Counted from the stretch's first letter, positions 47,580-58,935 are shown. The stretch: DNA of 64,000 bases from Trebouxia sp. TZW2008 (GCA_002118135.1 BDIU01000457.1:301-64300), one strand, 5' to 3'. Notes: generated from the letters alone by a model not told the origin. A program made the numbers and translations.

Positions 47580-49000
47580 TTCATAGATCATAGGTATCTT
47601 CCAGAACAAATGTGAAGCGCTTGAATACTTCTATGCTCTTGACTTTCAATTTACCTTGGTCTAGCAGCAACGCGTCACTTCTGCGCTTGTTGACTTGAAA
47701 CCCTTGATCTTACTGGCGCTCTTCCTTGGCTAATAGTGCAGTTTGGCTGCTCAGCGGCTACGCAGTCGTCATCCAAAAGCCCGTGCTGTAACAGGCAAGA
47801 TTGTTATGGGATTTGTTTGTGGCTTCGGGTAATTAAGCAAGCCCCTGCTTTGGTGGCAATGTGTCTCCAAAATGTGCACACCGGATGAGCAGTAATCATT
47901 GTGACTGACAATACTCGGTTGCAGTTTGCACATAGCAGACAGCCTCTTTCGGGTGCACTGCATGTGTGCAGCATAAACATGGTCAGGTGTGTAAGTTCAG
48001 GAGGCAAAGTCGGCCGTTGATGTGTCAATGCAAGTCGTTCATGCATGCATTGGCGTGTGCTTCAAATTTCTGACTGCGTGCTGAGATCATGCAAACATGA
48101 TCGACTATAAATAGCTTAGCGAGCATCTTGATTGCATCCCGTCGTGGGCGCTCGTTCAAATTCGAATGCCTCAGCCGGAAGCTGTTAAGACTACTTACAA
48201 CATGATTGCCTTAGCCCTTTCAGTGTGTGGAAACGAGGGTTTAGGGTTTCTTAATCACATGTTGCTGCACTGAATGGTCAGTCAGGGAATTTGCTCACTG
48301 TGACAGGGAATTTTGGTAATTGCGCTTGTACTTGTCTGCTTATACAATGGCGTGAACTGCAGCAATTCATGATGGAACAGCATCAGTACAGACAACAGGA
48401 AGTCGGCTGATGAGCGTGCAGCATCAATGGTAGTAATAGTTCAAGCAGGAATAAAAGGACGCCACTTCAACTTTCATGAATTCCTATGACGCAATCACGC
48501 TGACAACCTGCTCAAACTGCAATGGGGTGATGAGATGCATCAAGCTGACCTTTTACTGGATGTTGTCAATACCCTAGCATAGACAAAATGACACAAGCCT
48601 CCGTGTTTGTGCGCTTGTACTGCACACAAATGGTGCAATAGAAGCAATGCTGCTGTTGCAAACACGCTGAAGATGGAGTCGCACCTCTGTCACACACGAT
48701 GTTGATCCTGGCATGCCTTTGATGCAAATCTCAAACGTCAGATCTGAAAATCTCATAACATCAAAACTCACCTGCTACAAGCCTATAAACTGTGTACTAC
48801 TCTGCGACAAGATCCATCAACTGTCAAGAACAAAGCCACTGCAAATTATGCTGACGAAGCCAATGCCTAATGTGACTGTATGCTGTGCACTGCTGCAGCG
48901 ATTTTTGCAGCTTGTGCAATGATAGGCTCTGTGTAACATTGCCTCGAAGCCAATGTAGCTGCTGGCAGCTTCTGCACAAAACATGCACAAAGCAATTGTG
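47580..49000. other. no gene recognised; telomere-like motif and TATA-like motif
   Basis: The stretch has GGGTTTAGGGTTT at about 48237-48249 (two TTTAGGG-type units, also a telo-box) and TATAAATA at about 48105-48112. A 23-codon frame starts at 48201 beside them. I see no supported gene. Confidence 0.45.
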
Positions 49001-49076
49001 AGTATATTAACGTAGCTGAGTGGCAAATGAAAAACACACTATGATTGCCAAAGGAATTGTGACCAGTCACGACAGT

Positions 49077-49400
49077 ACAAAGGCAGACAAGCGGCAAATG
49101 AGATACACATCGCACTTGGCACAGGACAAGAAGAAAGCAGTCATAAAAGCAATCATAACAAAACATGAGGGCACAAAGGCAGACAAGCGACAACTGAGAC
49201 AGGACAGGGAGAAAGCAAGCATACAAGCAATCACAACGAAACATGAGTGCACAAAAGCAGACAAGCGACAACTGAGACACATGCTGCATCTGGTCCAGAG
49301 ACAAGGAGGAAGCAGTCATACAAGCAATTGCGTTCCACCATGACTGCACGAAGGCAGGCAAGTGGGAAACGAGACACATGCTACACTTGGCGAGCAGGCT
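49077..49400. repeat. tandem repeat, four diverged units of 79-97 bp
   Basis: ACAAAGGCAGACAAGCG-like starts occur at 49077, 49172, 49251 and 49348. Each is followed by AACTGAGAC or AATGAGATAC, and between them lies GAAAGCA...CAAGCAATCA...ACATGAGTGC. The block is open in several frames but has no recognisable protein. It lies 3' of the PfkB gene. Confidence 0.75.
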
Positions 49401-49689
49401 CTGCCGCTGAACATGTATGGCAGTGATACTTGCGGCAAGTGCACATGCACACACGCACAAGGATGCATGAGAACCAACCTGGCAGGCAACACATGCACAG
49501 GGGTGAATCAACACCTTCTGAACAAATGCTTGTGATTCTTGGAAACTCCCTGCGTTTTGCACACCTGTGGGAGGTTTGCAAAATTCACAAGCCTTTTCCA
49601 GAAGACGGGGATATGTGAAGCCCTGTGCTTGTGTTGCCTGTCAGGTGGGCTCTTCTTCACTTTTCATCAAACACTTACCACCCAGCAGG

Positions 49690-50060
49690 CCACAGCGCCC
49701 TTGCATGGCTTCAGTGACATACTGGGGCTTGAAGCAAATTTTACATGTGCATATGCATTTGCTGAAAAAACAGCCCACCTGGGGAGCAATTTCATACAAA
49801 GAAGCCAAGAAAAAGAGCAGCCTAGTGCTCTCAGTAGAATAGCAACAGTCACGAAGAAGAGTCTACCTTGCAGGCCACAGCTCCCTTTGAATGGTTTCAG
49901 TGATGCACTTGGGCTTACAGCAAACGTACATGCACACATGCACAGGAGTGAGAGAGAGGCACAAATTTTGCTGAAGAAGAAGAGCCCATCTTTCAGGCCA
50001 CAACTCCCTGTGAATGGCTTCAGTGACGCACTGGGGCTAACAGCTCTGCAATTGCTGAAA
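49690..50060 (-). repeat. three decayed copies of the 3' end of PfkB exon 7
   Basis: The last coding stretch (CAGTGCGTCACTGAAGCCATTC then GGGAGCTGTGGCCTG), working copy about 50175-50130, recurs at about 50030, 49905 and 49725. In the copies the sequence after GTGGCCTG varies (AAAGATGGG, CAAGGTAGA, CTGGGTGG). They lie beyond the apparent stop codon and so are probably 3' UTR or intergenic. Confidence 0.85.
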
Positions 50061-50129
50061 TGCCCTGCTGAAAAGGGTTTATACTTTTTCAATCTTCCGT
50101 TGTATTGCACACTTGACAAACAAACTAGT

Positions 50130-53100
50130 TCACCTGGCAGGCCACAGCTCCCTTTGAATGGCTTCAGTGACGCACTGGGGCTTACAGCTCTGCGGCTGTT
50201 GAACTGCCCTGCTAGCGGCCCAAGATGCCCTCTGCCCTGGGTCACTATGCCTGCTGGCTAAGGCGAGCATGTAGGCTGTTGCAAATGTGTCGCCTGCCCC
50301 ATTCGTATCTACTGCTGTCACCTGCAATAAAACATAGCATTGCCACTGAACACTAAAGTGAAAGACGCTACGATGCATTGGATGATGGAGAGCTTTCTAA
50401 TGGTCTGCCCTAAGTCACTATGCCTGCTGACTAAGGCAAGCTGTCAGGGGGTTACAAGTGTGTCACCTGTTCCATTTGTATCTATAGCTGTGACCTGGAC
50501 ATTCATACGAACATATGTATGCTGCTTGCATTTGTCGCCAAGGCTCTTAAATCAATTTTGCTAACCAAGTAAGGAGCTGCATTGCAAAGCCAAGACAAGC
50601 CTTTGGGCCATTGCAAACATGGTTCCTGGCCCAGTTGTACTTGTGCTGCTGTCACCTGCATACCACCAAATCGATCAAGCAGGTAGGCAGTTGCTACCGT
50701 GTATCCTGCTTCTTTTGTGTCTATTGCTGTCACCTGCACGGGACACATAAATAATGCTTGGATCGCCAAAGCAGGCATGGAGGCCATTGCAACCATGTCT
50801 GTTGCCTCAGCCTCAGACAAGCTCTCAGCAATTGTTGCAATCTGTTGTGTCAATCCAATCATATCAGCTACAGAAAATCATATCAATCCAATAGGTCGCC
50901 TAAGGTACATCTAATGCTGCATGCACAGCTGCAGGCATAACAGCTTGGCCCAAAGTTTACATGGCAGGCGATGTGCTTCCAGGTAAAATGTTTGCAAACT
51001 TACTGCAGCTCAAACAGGACATAAAAAGCTGCATATTCCAAGTGCCTAGCTTTCAAGCCATAGACGTGACTATTTCATGCAAGCATGAGCTCCAAGCACT
51101 GCATTTTGACTGCAACTATACTTCTGAGCAAGCATGCTCTGACGCAAGGACATTCTTGTTGAAAAATGAGGCTTGTTACAGCCAAGAAAGCACTGTACCT
51201 TGACAGGCTCAACTAGGCTCATGCCTTTGTCCACAGTGAACTCGTGCGCACCAAACTCGCCTCGCGTGACCAACCATCGGTCTGATTGTGCTGCTAGCTG
51301 CTGCACTGTGTCTGGAGGCCAGGTGTCAGTTTCCACATCAGACAGAAAGACTGAAGTGCGGGGGCTCAAGGCATCCTGCATGCAATGCCACATCAAGGTT
51401 AGCCGCTGTTGCCACATGTGGGCTTCAGCACAAAGGGCCATATAGGACTTGTGCCACACATACCTAGCAGTATATGCTGGAATATGTTGTTATTATTGTT
51501 ATTATTGTCATTATTATTACAAAGGGCAACAGTTTAGGTGCGAGGAAGGTCAGCAAGACATGTGAGCCGGGGTCTTTTGTCCACAGGCAGTGTGCATTGC
51601 ACATGAGCAAGAGGGCAAATTGGTGGAGACAGGGGGACAGAAAGAGGGGGGGGGGAGAAGGTGGAATTACCAGGACATGCTGGCTGGGGTCTTTGTAGGG
51701 GTACACCCGCCCTGTCTTGTCCAGCACCCTCTGCTCGCCCTGTGCCATATAGCCGATGTTCTGTCTGAAACCCACAAGTCGGTCCCACCAACCTGCAAGC
51801 CATTCACATCTGTCATAATGAGCAAAGAGTGCAATCGAAATGCTCGCGTGCCAGTGCAGATTGCTGAGCAACGAAATATCTTGCTGATGCGGAAACGCTG
51901 CATGCCCATGTTCACAATCCTGACCATGCAGCGTAATTGTACAAGGACTAGGTTGCTTAGTGCCTGCCTCTGCTGCTGAGGCGCAAAGGCTGCAGCATGT
52001 AGACCATGCAAAAGGCATGTAGGCAACAGGTAGCTGTGTTGCTGATGCACAAAGGGTGCAATGTCAGGGGCATAAGCCTGATCCTGAGCCTGCAATGTAC
52101 AAAGCACAGATTGCTTAGCACCTGGGCATGGCGCCCGTGCACCAAGGCAACATCTGAAGCAAGCAAAGTCATTCACATTCAGTGTAAACGTGGGCTAGGC
52201 AGGCTGAGCAGGCTCATTTAGGTTCCTACAGAAGCAATCAACTATCTCTAACCAGTTTGATCATGTGCTAACTTTATACAAATAAAGTATTTATATTGGG
52301 CATGGAGGGCGGAGGGAAAGTGCTTGCAGCCAGCAGCTGGACGTGTTGCTGATGTCAAAAGGCTGCATCACTGTGTTTATGATCATACATTGATTGTCAT
52401 TGTGCAAGGTACAAGGAGCTTGAAGTCTGACCGTGTTGCTGATGCACAAAGGCTGCAGCATCTAGGTCCGTGGGAGTGAGGGGCCCCAGCAGCACTGTCT
52501 TGGCCCTCCTGCAGTGCTGTGGCACATGCTCCAATGTCAGACTCACATTGGGCTGCGCTGTCACTCTTAGCTTCCGATGGTGCCCTGCAATGCACAAAAC
52601 GGGGCTTGAAAGGAACACAGGAAAGACAAAGACAATAGCTACCCCTTGCCAAAAATCAGACTGATGCTGCGCTACCCCTTTCAGCTGGCGATGGTGCCCT
52701 GCAAAGCATGAACAGCTCTGTAGAAGGAATGGGGCATGTGCTCCAGGGTAAGGCTCACACTCAGCTGTGCTGTTACTCTCAGGCCCAATGGTGCCCTGTA
52801 TAGCATGAAATCCGCAGTGGAAATCAGAAGCAGACAGCTACACCTCTACAGCATCCAGAAACTAGAGCAGCCAATGCAATGGCCTTTGGCTGCGCTGTGA
52901 ACTGAGCTTTCAAGGGTACCCTGCACAAAATTAAGAGGGCCTTGCAATTAAGACCTGTCGCTAATTGTAGTGTCCTGTGGACCAAAACGTGTTGATGCAT
53001 TGGAATTGATACAAGGCACATTTTGGAAGCAGCAAGACGTCAGAGCAGTTGGTATGCATGCAAGATGCTGATGAAGTAGGCAGACATGATCAGAAACACT

Positions 53101-53873
53101 GCAGCATGATAGGCATGATGTTTCAAAGTCACCAATGTGTCGGGGCCGCCAAGGACTAACACAATGCCCACCTGGAGTAACTGCAATGGCTTGCTGGCGG
53201 GAAAACGCTCTAGATCAAGATGCAAAGACAGAGAGGCAGCTAATGATAGTCCACCATGGTTGTGAATTGTTTATTGGCCACCCAGCATGGTTTCGCTGCA
53301 ATTCTCCATCTCAGACAGGCAGAATGGTAGCAACTCACCCCACCATGTGTATGTGTGCTCAAATGTGAGTGTCTCCTCAGTGGAAACAATATGTAGTTCA
53401 TGCCCATCAAAAACAGTCAGATTGGCATCAGAGCTGGCTGCTGTGACAATGCATGATCTGACTCCAAATGCTGTAGCAACAGCTGCTGCATAAGAGATTG
53501 CTCCGCCCTGCAAAGGTTAATCTGGTCTCAGTAGCAGTTCATCTGGCCCAAGGTGTGTACCAAGGAAATCATGTAGCGCGCAGTGCTCCTACCAGTGCTT
53601 TCCTCTTGTCTACCACATCTATTGTTAGGTTGCCAACTAGAAGGACAGGGGTCCTGCAGATGCACATACAGGTTGTTTGCAAAACATGGCGACACGACTG
53701 CTACAGCATTGGCGGGAGAAGTACGGGTGCAGTGCCATAGACGGCTGTGAGGTCAACCTGAAAAATTCGGTTAGCAGTATCGCAACAAGAAATGTTCCAG
53801 CAGCTGCTATTGTCACTTTGGCGGTGTACGTAGCTACGCGCCAGGCCCTGCTGCGCCAGGACCGCGCTTTCAT
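50130..53873 (-). CDS. PfkB-family carbohydrate (ribokinase-like) kinase
   Basis: Transfers phosphate from ATP to a sugar or polyol. Seven exons, 53873-53830, 53653-53593, 53507-53339, 52584-52432, 51792-51671, 51375-51199 and 50321-50130, join in phase to 305 residues. Landmarks are the N-terminal strand VLLVGNLTIDVV, the substrate-side GGAISYAAAVATAFG, VLLGPLTPTDLD, GYMAQGEQRVLD, FLSDVETD and WLVTRGEFGA. Family signature 2 is VDTNGAGDTFATAY, with D253 as catalytic base. The pattern recalls plant inositol/pfkB-like kinases, but the substrate is not settled by sequence. Introns 3 and 6 and the 3' flank are full of decayed exon copies. It is divergent from the gene at 54.6 kb. Confidence 0.88.
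50380..50745 (-). repeat. three decayed copies of PfkB exon 7 start (signature 2)
   Basis: After a CAG edge, VTAVDTNGAGDTF of the working exon recurs as VTAIDTNGTGDTLVTP-stop (from 50491) and VTAIDTKEAGYTVATAYLLD (from 50738, catalytic Asp replaced by Tyr). VTAAQVQLGQEPCLQWP (from about 50658) is the most changed copy. All lie in intron 6 upstream of the working copy at 50321. Confidence 0.9.
51855..52380 (-). repeat. at least four decayed copies of the 3' part of PfkB exon 4
   Basis: The exon end GATGCTGCAGCCTTTGTGCATCAGCAACACG (working copy ends 52432) recurs in altered form at about 52370 (GATGCAGCCTTTTGACATCAGCAACACG), 52160, 52060 (TTGCACCCTTTGTGCATCAGCAACAC) and 51995 (GCTGCAGCCTTTGCGCCTCAGCAGC). 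There may be another near 51890. All lie in intron 4, between exons 52584-52432 and 51792-51671, which splice directly to give QQH-G-WWDRL. Confidence 0.8.
52650..52921 (-). repeat. three decayed copies of the 5' part of PfkB exon 4
   Basis: HHRKLRVTAQPNVSLTLEH of the working exon (from 52584) recurs after a CAG edge at about 52704 (HHRQLKGVAQHQSDFWQ), 52796 (one-base deletion, then VTAQLSVSLTLEHMP) and 52920 (KAQFTAQPKAIALAAL). Divergence rises with distance from the working exon. All lie in intron 3. Confidence 0.85.
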
Positions 53874-54603
53874 GCTGACTTAATTCAGCGGCCAGCAGCC
53901 ATCGCACACCGCGCGAAGTTGGTAGTTAGGTCAGAGGGGTTGCAAAGACCTTGCAGCGTGGCGTCGTCGCGAGCGATAGCAGTCAAACTTCGAGCGACAT
54001 CAGAGCAATCGCCAGCGCCCAAGTGACCTCAACTAGGCCTCGTCGAGATCAGAAGCGGTCGCTCGACAGATCTGAGACTTGCATGCACACGGCAACGTCA
54101 ACGCAATTGGAATCAAGGGCGGGGCGGTTGGCATGATGTGCATGCATGACAGGGGCCTTTTGCAACACCGTTGGTCTTTAAGTCGCAAAGTTTCTTTGCT
54201 CCTGCCTACTCGCGTCCGCTTTGTCCGTTGATGCCAGCTGAACTGAGCATTGACTCATCAGCGTCAGTCAGTTGCGCTGCTATCGCCCGCTTGCGACTTG
54301 CTACAGATAGCGTCCTCACTGTACTAAAATTTGTTCTTGATCTGGCACGAAAAGCATGCACAGGGCATTTCGCGCGTTTGCGCAGAGAGCCATAGTGCTC
54401 TCTTTGCGGCACAACACTCGATGTGCAGCTGTGACCACGGCAGAGTCGCTTCGAGCTCCCGTCACCCAGGCATGTTGATTGTCCTGGATTGCCATCAGCA
54501 CTGTTGAAGCACTGTTGTTGCAAATGTGGCTGGAGGCGTCGAATGCTGCTTGACTTTGGTGCAGGCGTGCTTTCCGCTCTGCCAGCATCTGCCTTTCCAG
54601 CAG

Positions 54604-56137
54604 TCTTTCGCTGCAAGCTCACAAAGTAACTCAAAGCTTGACAAAGCTCTTGCAGCTGCTACCAAATCACATGATGCACATAAGCTACTTGAGGTAAAGT
54701 AGCTCATCGTAGCCTGCTTGAACCTGCAAGAGCTAGCTCAAACAATGCTGCATGAATTTCTTAAGGTGGTAGAAAAGCATGGCAAGGAGTTTCGGGAATC
54801 TGATGTCATTAACACATTTACTTCCATAGCCAAATGGGAACACTCTTCTGGAAATGAAGATGTCTTGAACAGCAAGCCTTTTCAGACTCTAGTCGGTGAG
54901 TCTTGCCCTGCCATGAGCTTCGGTAAGGCAACATGCAAGCTCCACTGACGTGTGCTCTGATTTGCCATGCATTCTTGTGCTGGCTGACTTCAGTCTGCAT
55001 TGAGATCTTTACAATTTGGTGCAGTATAAGCCATGCTATCAGAGTGTGACAAGCCGAACTCATTGGTGTCAAGGGCACGTACGATGTCTCAACCACCCTG
55101 ACTGCTTAGACGGAATTTTTTTGCAGACATGGTGATCATGGGGTTGAAGAGGTTCAACAACCAACAGCTAACAGACGTCATCAAGGCGGCTGGCACATTG
55201 CAGTTTGATGATGACATGCTGCTTGACCGAACGTCACAGCAGCTGATGCTATCAGTACACAAGATGGCAGCTGACGAGCTATACAACCTGGTGCGTCCTG
55301 TCATTTGTCAGCATTGCTGCAGAAGCAGCCATGATGCCATCCAACCGTTGCAGTCATTCTGTGGCACCTGTGTGCTACATCTCAAAGACCCATTTTGTGC
55401 AATGCCGTTGGGTCTGGCTATTTGCACAGGAACTGCTACAACTGCAGCAGTTCCTGTGCAAAATGCTTATTGTATCAGCATTGTGTCCATCTCATGAGCG
55501 CAGCTTTTGATGCGTCTGACATTCAAGCCACAGGACATGTATTTTGTCAACGCTGCTTTGCTTGGTCACAAGGCAGCATGTTTGTTGAGCCTCCTCCCAA
55601 TCAGCTGCAGGCAAGCTTTGCAGCAGGAAATCCTCAGCTCTGTATCTGGCTTGCCTGCTGACCTTGGGGTTCAATAGCTGCCAAAGTTGTGTTGTGCATG
55701 ATCCTGCCAGCCTGACTGGATGTCATCAATGCCATTCTGTGACATTTGCCGGGTGCAAGGCACTTGCATCAGACAAAGCTTGTACGCTGTCACTCACTTA
55801 ATTCATTCTGATCACTGTCTCAGAGACACAGTGGGGGGGGTATGCAGATAATGTCAAGTTCATAGCGATTTGACAAAATTGTCTAGGACTGCAGAGTTGA
55901 AGTCTTGCTAGGTGACAATTTCTGTGATTCTCAGCAGTCAGGGAATGTCATGTGCAGGCCACAGGACTTGCTGAACTGGAGCACAGTCCGAGTGTCATCC
56001 TGTTTGATGCCATTCAAGAGCGAGCACAAGAAGTTGCTGGTGACTTCTCTCCTGAGCAGAAAAAGGGCCTTGAACAGGCTTACCAAAGGCTAGAGTATGA
56101 TCATGAGACAATCTCCAAGGAGTTACCTGGCAAGTAA
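54604..56137 (+). CDS. FAST/heptatricopeptide-like (HPR) protein, probably organellar
   Basis: Four exons join in phase: one ending at 54693 (SNSKLDKALAAATKSHDAHKLLE, GAG|GTAAAG), 54766-54895, 55127-55290 and 55958-56137 (stop TAA). The translation shows a repeated two-helix pattern typical of heptatricopeptide/FASTK-type RNA-binding proteins of plastids and mitochondria: LLE...HGKEFRESDVINTFTSIAKW, LKRFNNQQLTDVIKAAGTLQF and LFDAIQERAQEVAGDFSPEQ. No C-terminal RAP domain is visible. It ends EYDHETISKELPGK. The first exon and initiator Met are not resolved; they lie between the PfkB start (53.87 kb) and 54.6 kb. Confidence 0.55.
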
Positions 56138-56170
56138 CAGCAGCAGTCATGCTAGCTAGCCTAGAAAAGA

Positions 56171-56234
56171 AGAGAAATGTCTATGCCAGTAGGCGTCATA
56201 GGGGGAGCCTCTGTCTAAAGAGGCAGCCCGGGAC
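56171..56234. repeat. dispersed hairpin element, copy 2
   Basis: AGGCGTCATAGGGGGAGCC is followed by CTGTCTAAAGAGGCAGCCCGGG. GCCTCT and AGAGGC pair around a six-base loop. It lies just after the stop codon of the HPR-like gene, so probably in its 3' UTR. It has the same orientation as the copies at 16.1 and 62.8 kb. Confidence 0.75.
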
Positions 56235-56237
56235 TTG

Positions 56238-56844
56238 CTAGACTACAGAGTGTGCATCATGAGCAGCCCATGAAATACGCATTCTCTGGATGTTCATTTA
56301 GCAAAGCACCTGTGTTTGCACCACAAGGCATGTACTCACCAAAGCTTTCAGACTAGACAGCAGCTGCCATCAGCACCGCTGAAGCTGGAATCATCTTGTG
56401 TGATGCAGCAAGTTTTAAGTTCCAATTGGTGTAGACATTTTGCTGTGAGATTTGATGTCTGCAGCGCTGAGAAGTCAGATGTGGCATTGAATGGAATGTG
56501 CTGCAAGATCGGGACTTTTGTTTGAACCGGACCTCAGCAAGCTGGATAGCCAAAGACACCCTCAGCATGAGCGGTCTGCAGAATTCAACAGCTGAAGTAG
56601 CGTGCATGGCTAGCTGACAATTCCAACCCCCCCAAGCTATACGCCTTCCCAGATTGCACTGGACATCAAGCATTGTTGGCGTCATGTACAACAACGGGCA
56701 ACAAGAGTTGTGTGCAACCCCAGAGTGCGCTTTATGCTGCTTACACTCTCAGACTTCAGCATAGACCACCTCTGTCACAGCATAGCAACGAATTGAAGCC
56801 CGTCCGACTTGCTGACGGCAGAAGTATGCTGCCGTGTTGACAAG
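56238..56844. other. convergent intergenic region
   Basis: This stretch lies between the HPR-like gene (plus) and PPCDC (minus). I see no gene here. Confidence 0.5.
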
Positions 56845-58935
56845 CTACAGCTGAAAGGTGTTGCCTTTGTTGAGAGCTTTACGCACTTCTGATGCAATGT
56901 TATCTACTGAAGCCATGGCACCATTGCCAGTGTCACCGCAAGCCAGAGTCTTTGAGGTGGGAGGGATTACTTTCACCCCAAGCCGCCCCAGTTTCTTCAT
57001 ATGTTCTGATGTGAATGGGCTGTCCCACATGAAGGTGTTCATTGCTGGCGCCACCTACATCCAAGTTGCACTGTGATCGGCCATCTGCATATCAGTCAGC
57101 CATGCAATCACACAGCGGTTTGTACTGTCAGCTGCCATAATACATTCACACATGATGGCTTGAACAGCCTCACAGAACGCACAAACATCTGTATTTAACG
57201 CATACACACACGCTGCTTACAGGAGCAGCATAGTTGGATGAAGTAGGTGAACTGCCTTGCCCATTGCCAGGCGTTGTGGCATTGCGTTGTGAACCTTGAA
57301 TCTGCAGGCTGTGCAACCCTTCAACACTACCACTGACAGGCATTTGGTGCATATCAGCCACACAGAAAAATAGACTGATTGGCTGACCCACATCGAGCGT
57401 AGTGGCCAATGCACAAGGCCCATAGGCCAGTCGTGTCATCCTTGCCAACAATGAAGCAACCCTGCGAGAATCTGCAATCTGAAGCAGAGCAGCAACATGC
57501 CTCAATAAGTGTTGCTAAGCTGCACCTCCCAGCAGAGGCTCATGGACATCCCGTCACGTCCACCCACTCGCGCCAATCAAGTGCAACAAGTCTCAAGACA
57601 TACAGCCAAAATTGCTTTTACCAGCAAAGATCTATGAAAGTCCCAGGCTCGCACCACACTGGTGAGGCAGTTATCACACAGGCCCTGTGCTGTCATTGCC
57701 AGAGTGTTGTCTGACAAGGGTGGAATGACTATCAGGTGTGCCAACTTGCGCAAATTAACATGCAGCAAGTCTAAGCAAGTATGGCAGAGTTACACTTACC
57801 AGCAGAGGTCTATGGAAGTCCCAGGCTTGCAGCACATTGGTGAGGCAGTTGTCACACAGGCCCTGTGCTGTCTTGCCCAGAGTGTTGCTTGTCAGCAAGG
57901 CATCACCAGATCAACATGCAGCAATCCCCACACAGCACAGCACAGCTGCACTTACCAGCAAAGGTTTGCTGAAGTCCCATGCTCGCACCACACTGGTGAG
58001 GCAGTTATCACACAGGCCCTGTGCTGTCTTGGCTAGAGTGTTGGCTGACAAGGGGGCAATGACTAACAGGTCTGCCCACTTGCGCAAGTCAATGTGCAAC
58101 ACTGGGTCACCCTTGGCTTGCCACACATGCCACTCCTCTTCATCACCTGCACTGATGACCCTTTGATACTGCAATGGTGTGAGTTCAGCCTTTTGGTGAC
58201 AGCAAGCATTTCTGGTTGGGTGGTATCAAGAACAGCTTGTTTCTGCCCTGTGACGTAAATCGCGAGCAAATATACGCCTCAGCTGGTGAGTTGACTGGAT
58301 CTGAGGGTGTCTACAGCTGAGATTGTGCTGAAGCTGTCTGTGCTGTCTGTTGCGCTGCTGCTGTTGGTCACGAGCGATATAGCACAGGCAGCAATTCCCA
58401 GGTGATGTTACGAATGTCTAACTGAAAAAGACATCAGGGGTATTACGAACAGGTTTGGTCAATGCTTCATGTGCAGCATCTCTCCAGGGCAATGATACCA
58501 TGCATCAGGCCTTGGCCTGCTGCAAAGACTTGCTGCAATTCAAGGCCCTGTGCTTCATCCAGCACTCACGGCTGAGCAATAGCAAATCAAAAACACACAA
58601 TATGATTCCAGGCTGAAGAATCCCTGCGGCACATGCGTGATAGATGCGTATCCATTAGAAGACTAAGTTTGAACGCCTTTACCATGCATGGGTCTGACAG
58701 AAGGTGGCACATGCACAATGCATGCATGGTAAGACTCTGATTGAGCTCGCCTACCATGCATTGGTCTGGCAGAAAAAGGCAACTCCTCCTCCTTGATGAA
58801 ATGTCTTGAGGCTGTTGTAGCAACAAGCTTGACTTCAGCAAAAGCCGTGAGTAGGTGTGCCAACTCCACCACTTTGATAGCAGCCACACTGCCGCTTGCA
58901 CCCAGCAGGACTTTGGGTCGTCTGCGTACATGCAT
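56845..58935 (-). CDS. phosphopantothenoylcysteine decarboxylase (PPCDC, HAL3 type)
   Basis: An FMN enzyme that decarboxylates phosphopantothenoylcysteine to phosphopantetheine in coenzyme A synthesis. Three exons, 58935-58755, 58146-57956 and 57054-56845, give 193 residues, the usual length for the plant enzyme. Motifs are VLLGASGSVAAIK (flavin-binding start), GDPVLHIDLR with catalytic His78, APLSANTLAKTAQGLCDN, the PAMN motif (127-130), and LACGDTGNGAMA with the active-site Cys163. Exon 1 ends MH-G at CATG|GTAGGC. An alternative acceptor at 58174 would break the frame. Intron 2 holds two decayed copies of exon 2. The protein is probably cytosolic. Confidence 0.93.
57640..57930 (-). repeat. 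two decayed copies of PPCDC exon 2
   Basis: The copy at about 57781-57622 reads HVNLRKLAHLIVIPPLSDNTLAMTAQ... and ends LLV at a GTAAAA donor. The frame is open, but the 5' DEEEW part is missing and residues of the core are changed. The copy at about 57925-57810 has lost about 30 bases before NTLGKTAQGLCDN and so shifts frame. It ends at CTG|GTAAGT. Both lie in intron 2 between 57955 and 57055. Confidence 0.88.
58670..58712 (-). repeat. short copy of the PPCDC exon 1 end with donor
   Basis: TCTGTCAGACCCATGCATG|GTAAAGGCG repeats the working exon edge TCTGCCAGACCAATGCATG|GTAGGCGAG (58773-58747), about 65 bases downstream in intron 1. The duplicate donor is closer to consensus than the one that fits the protein model. 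Confidence 0.8.
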
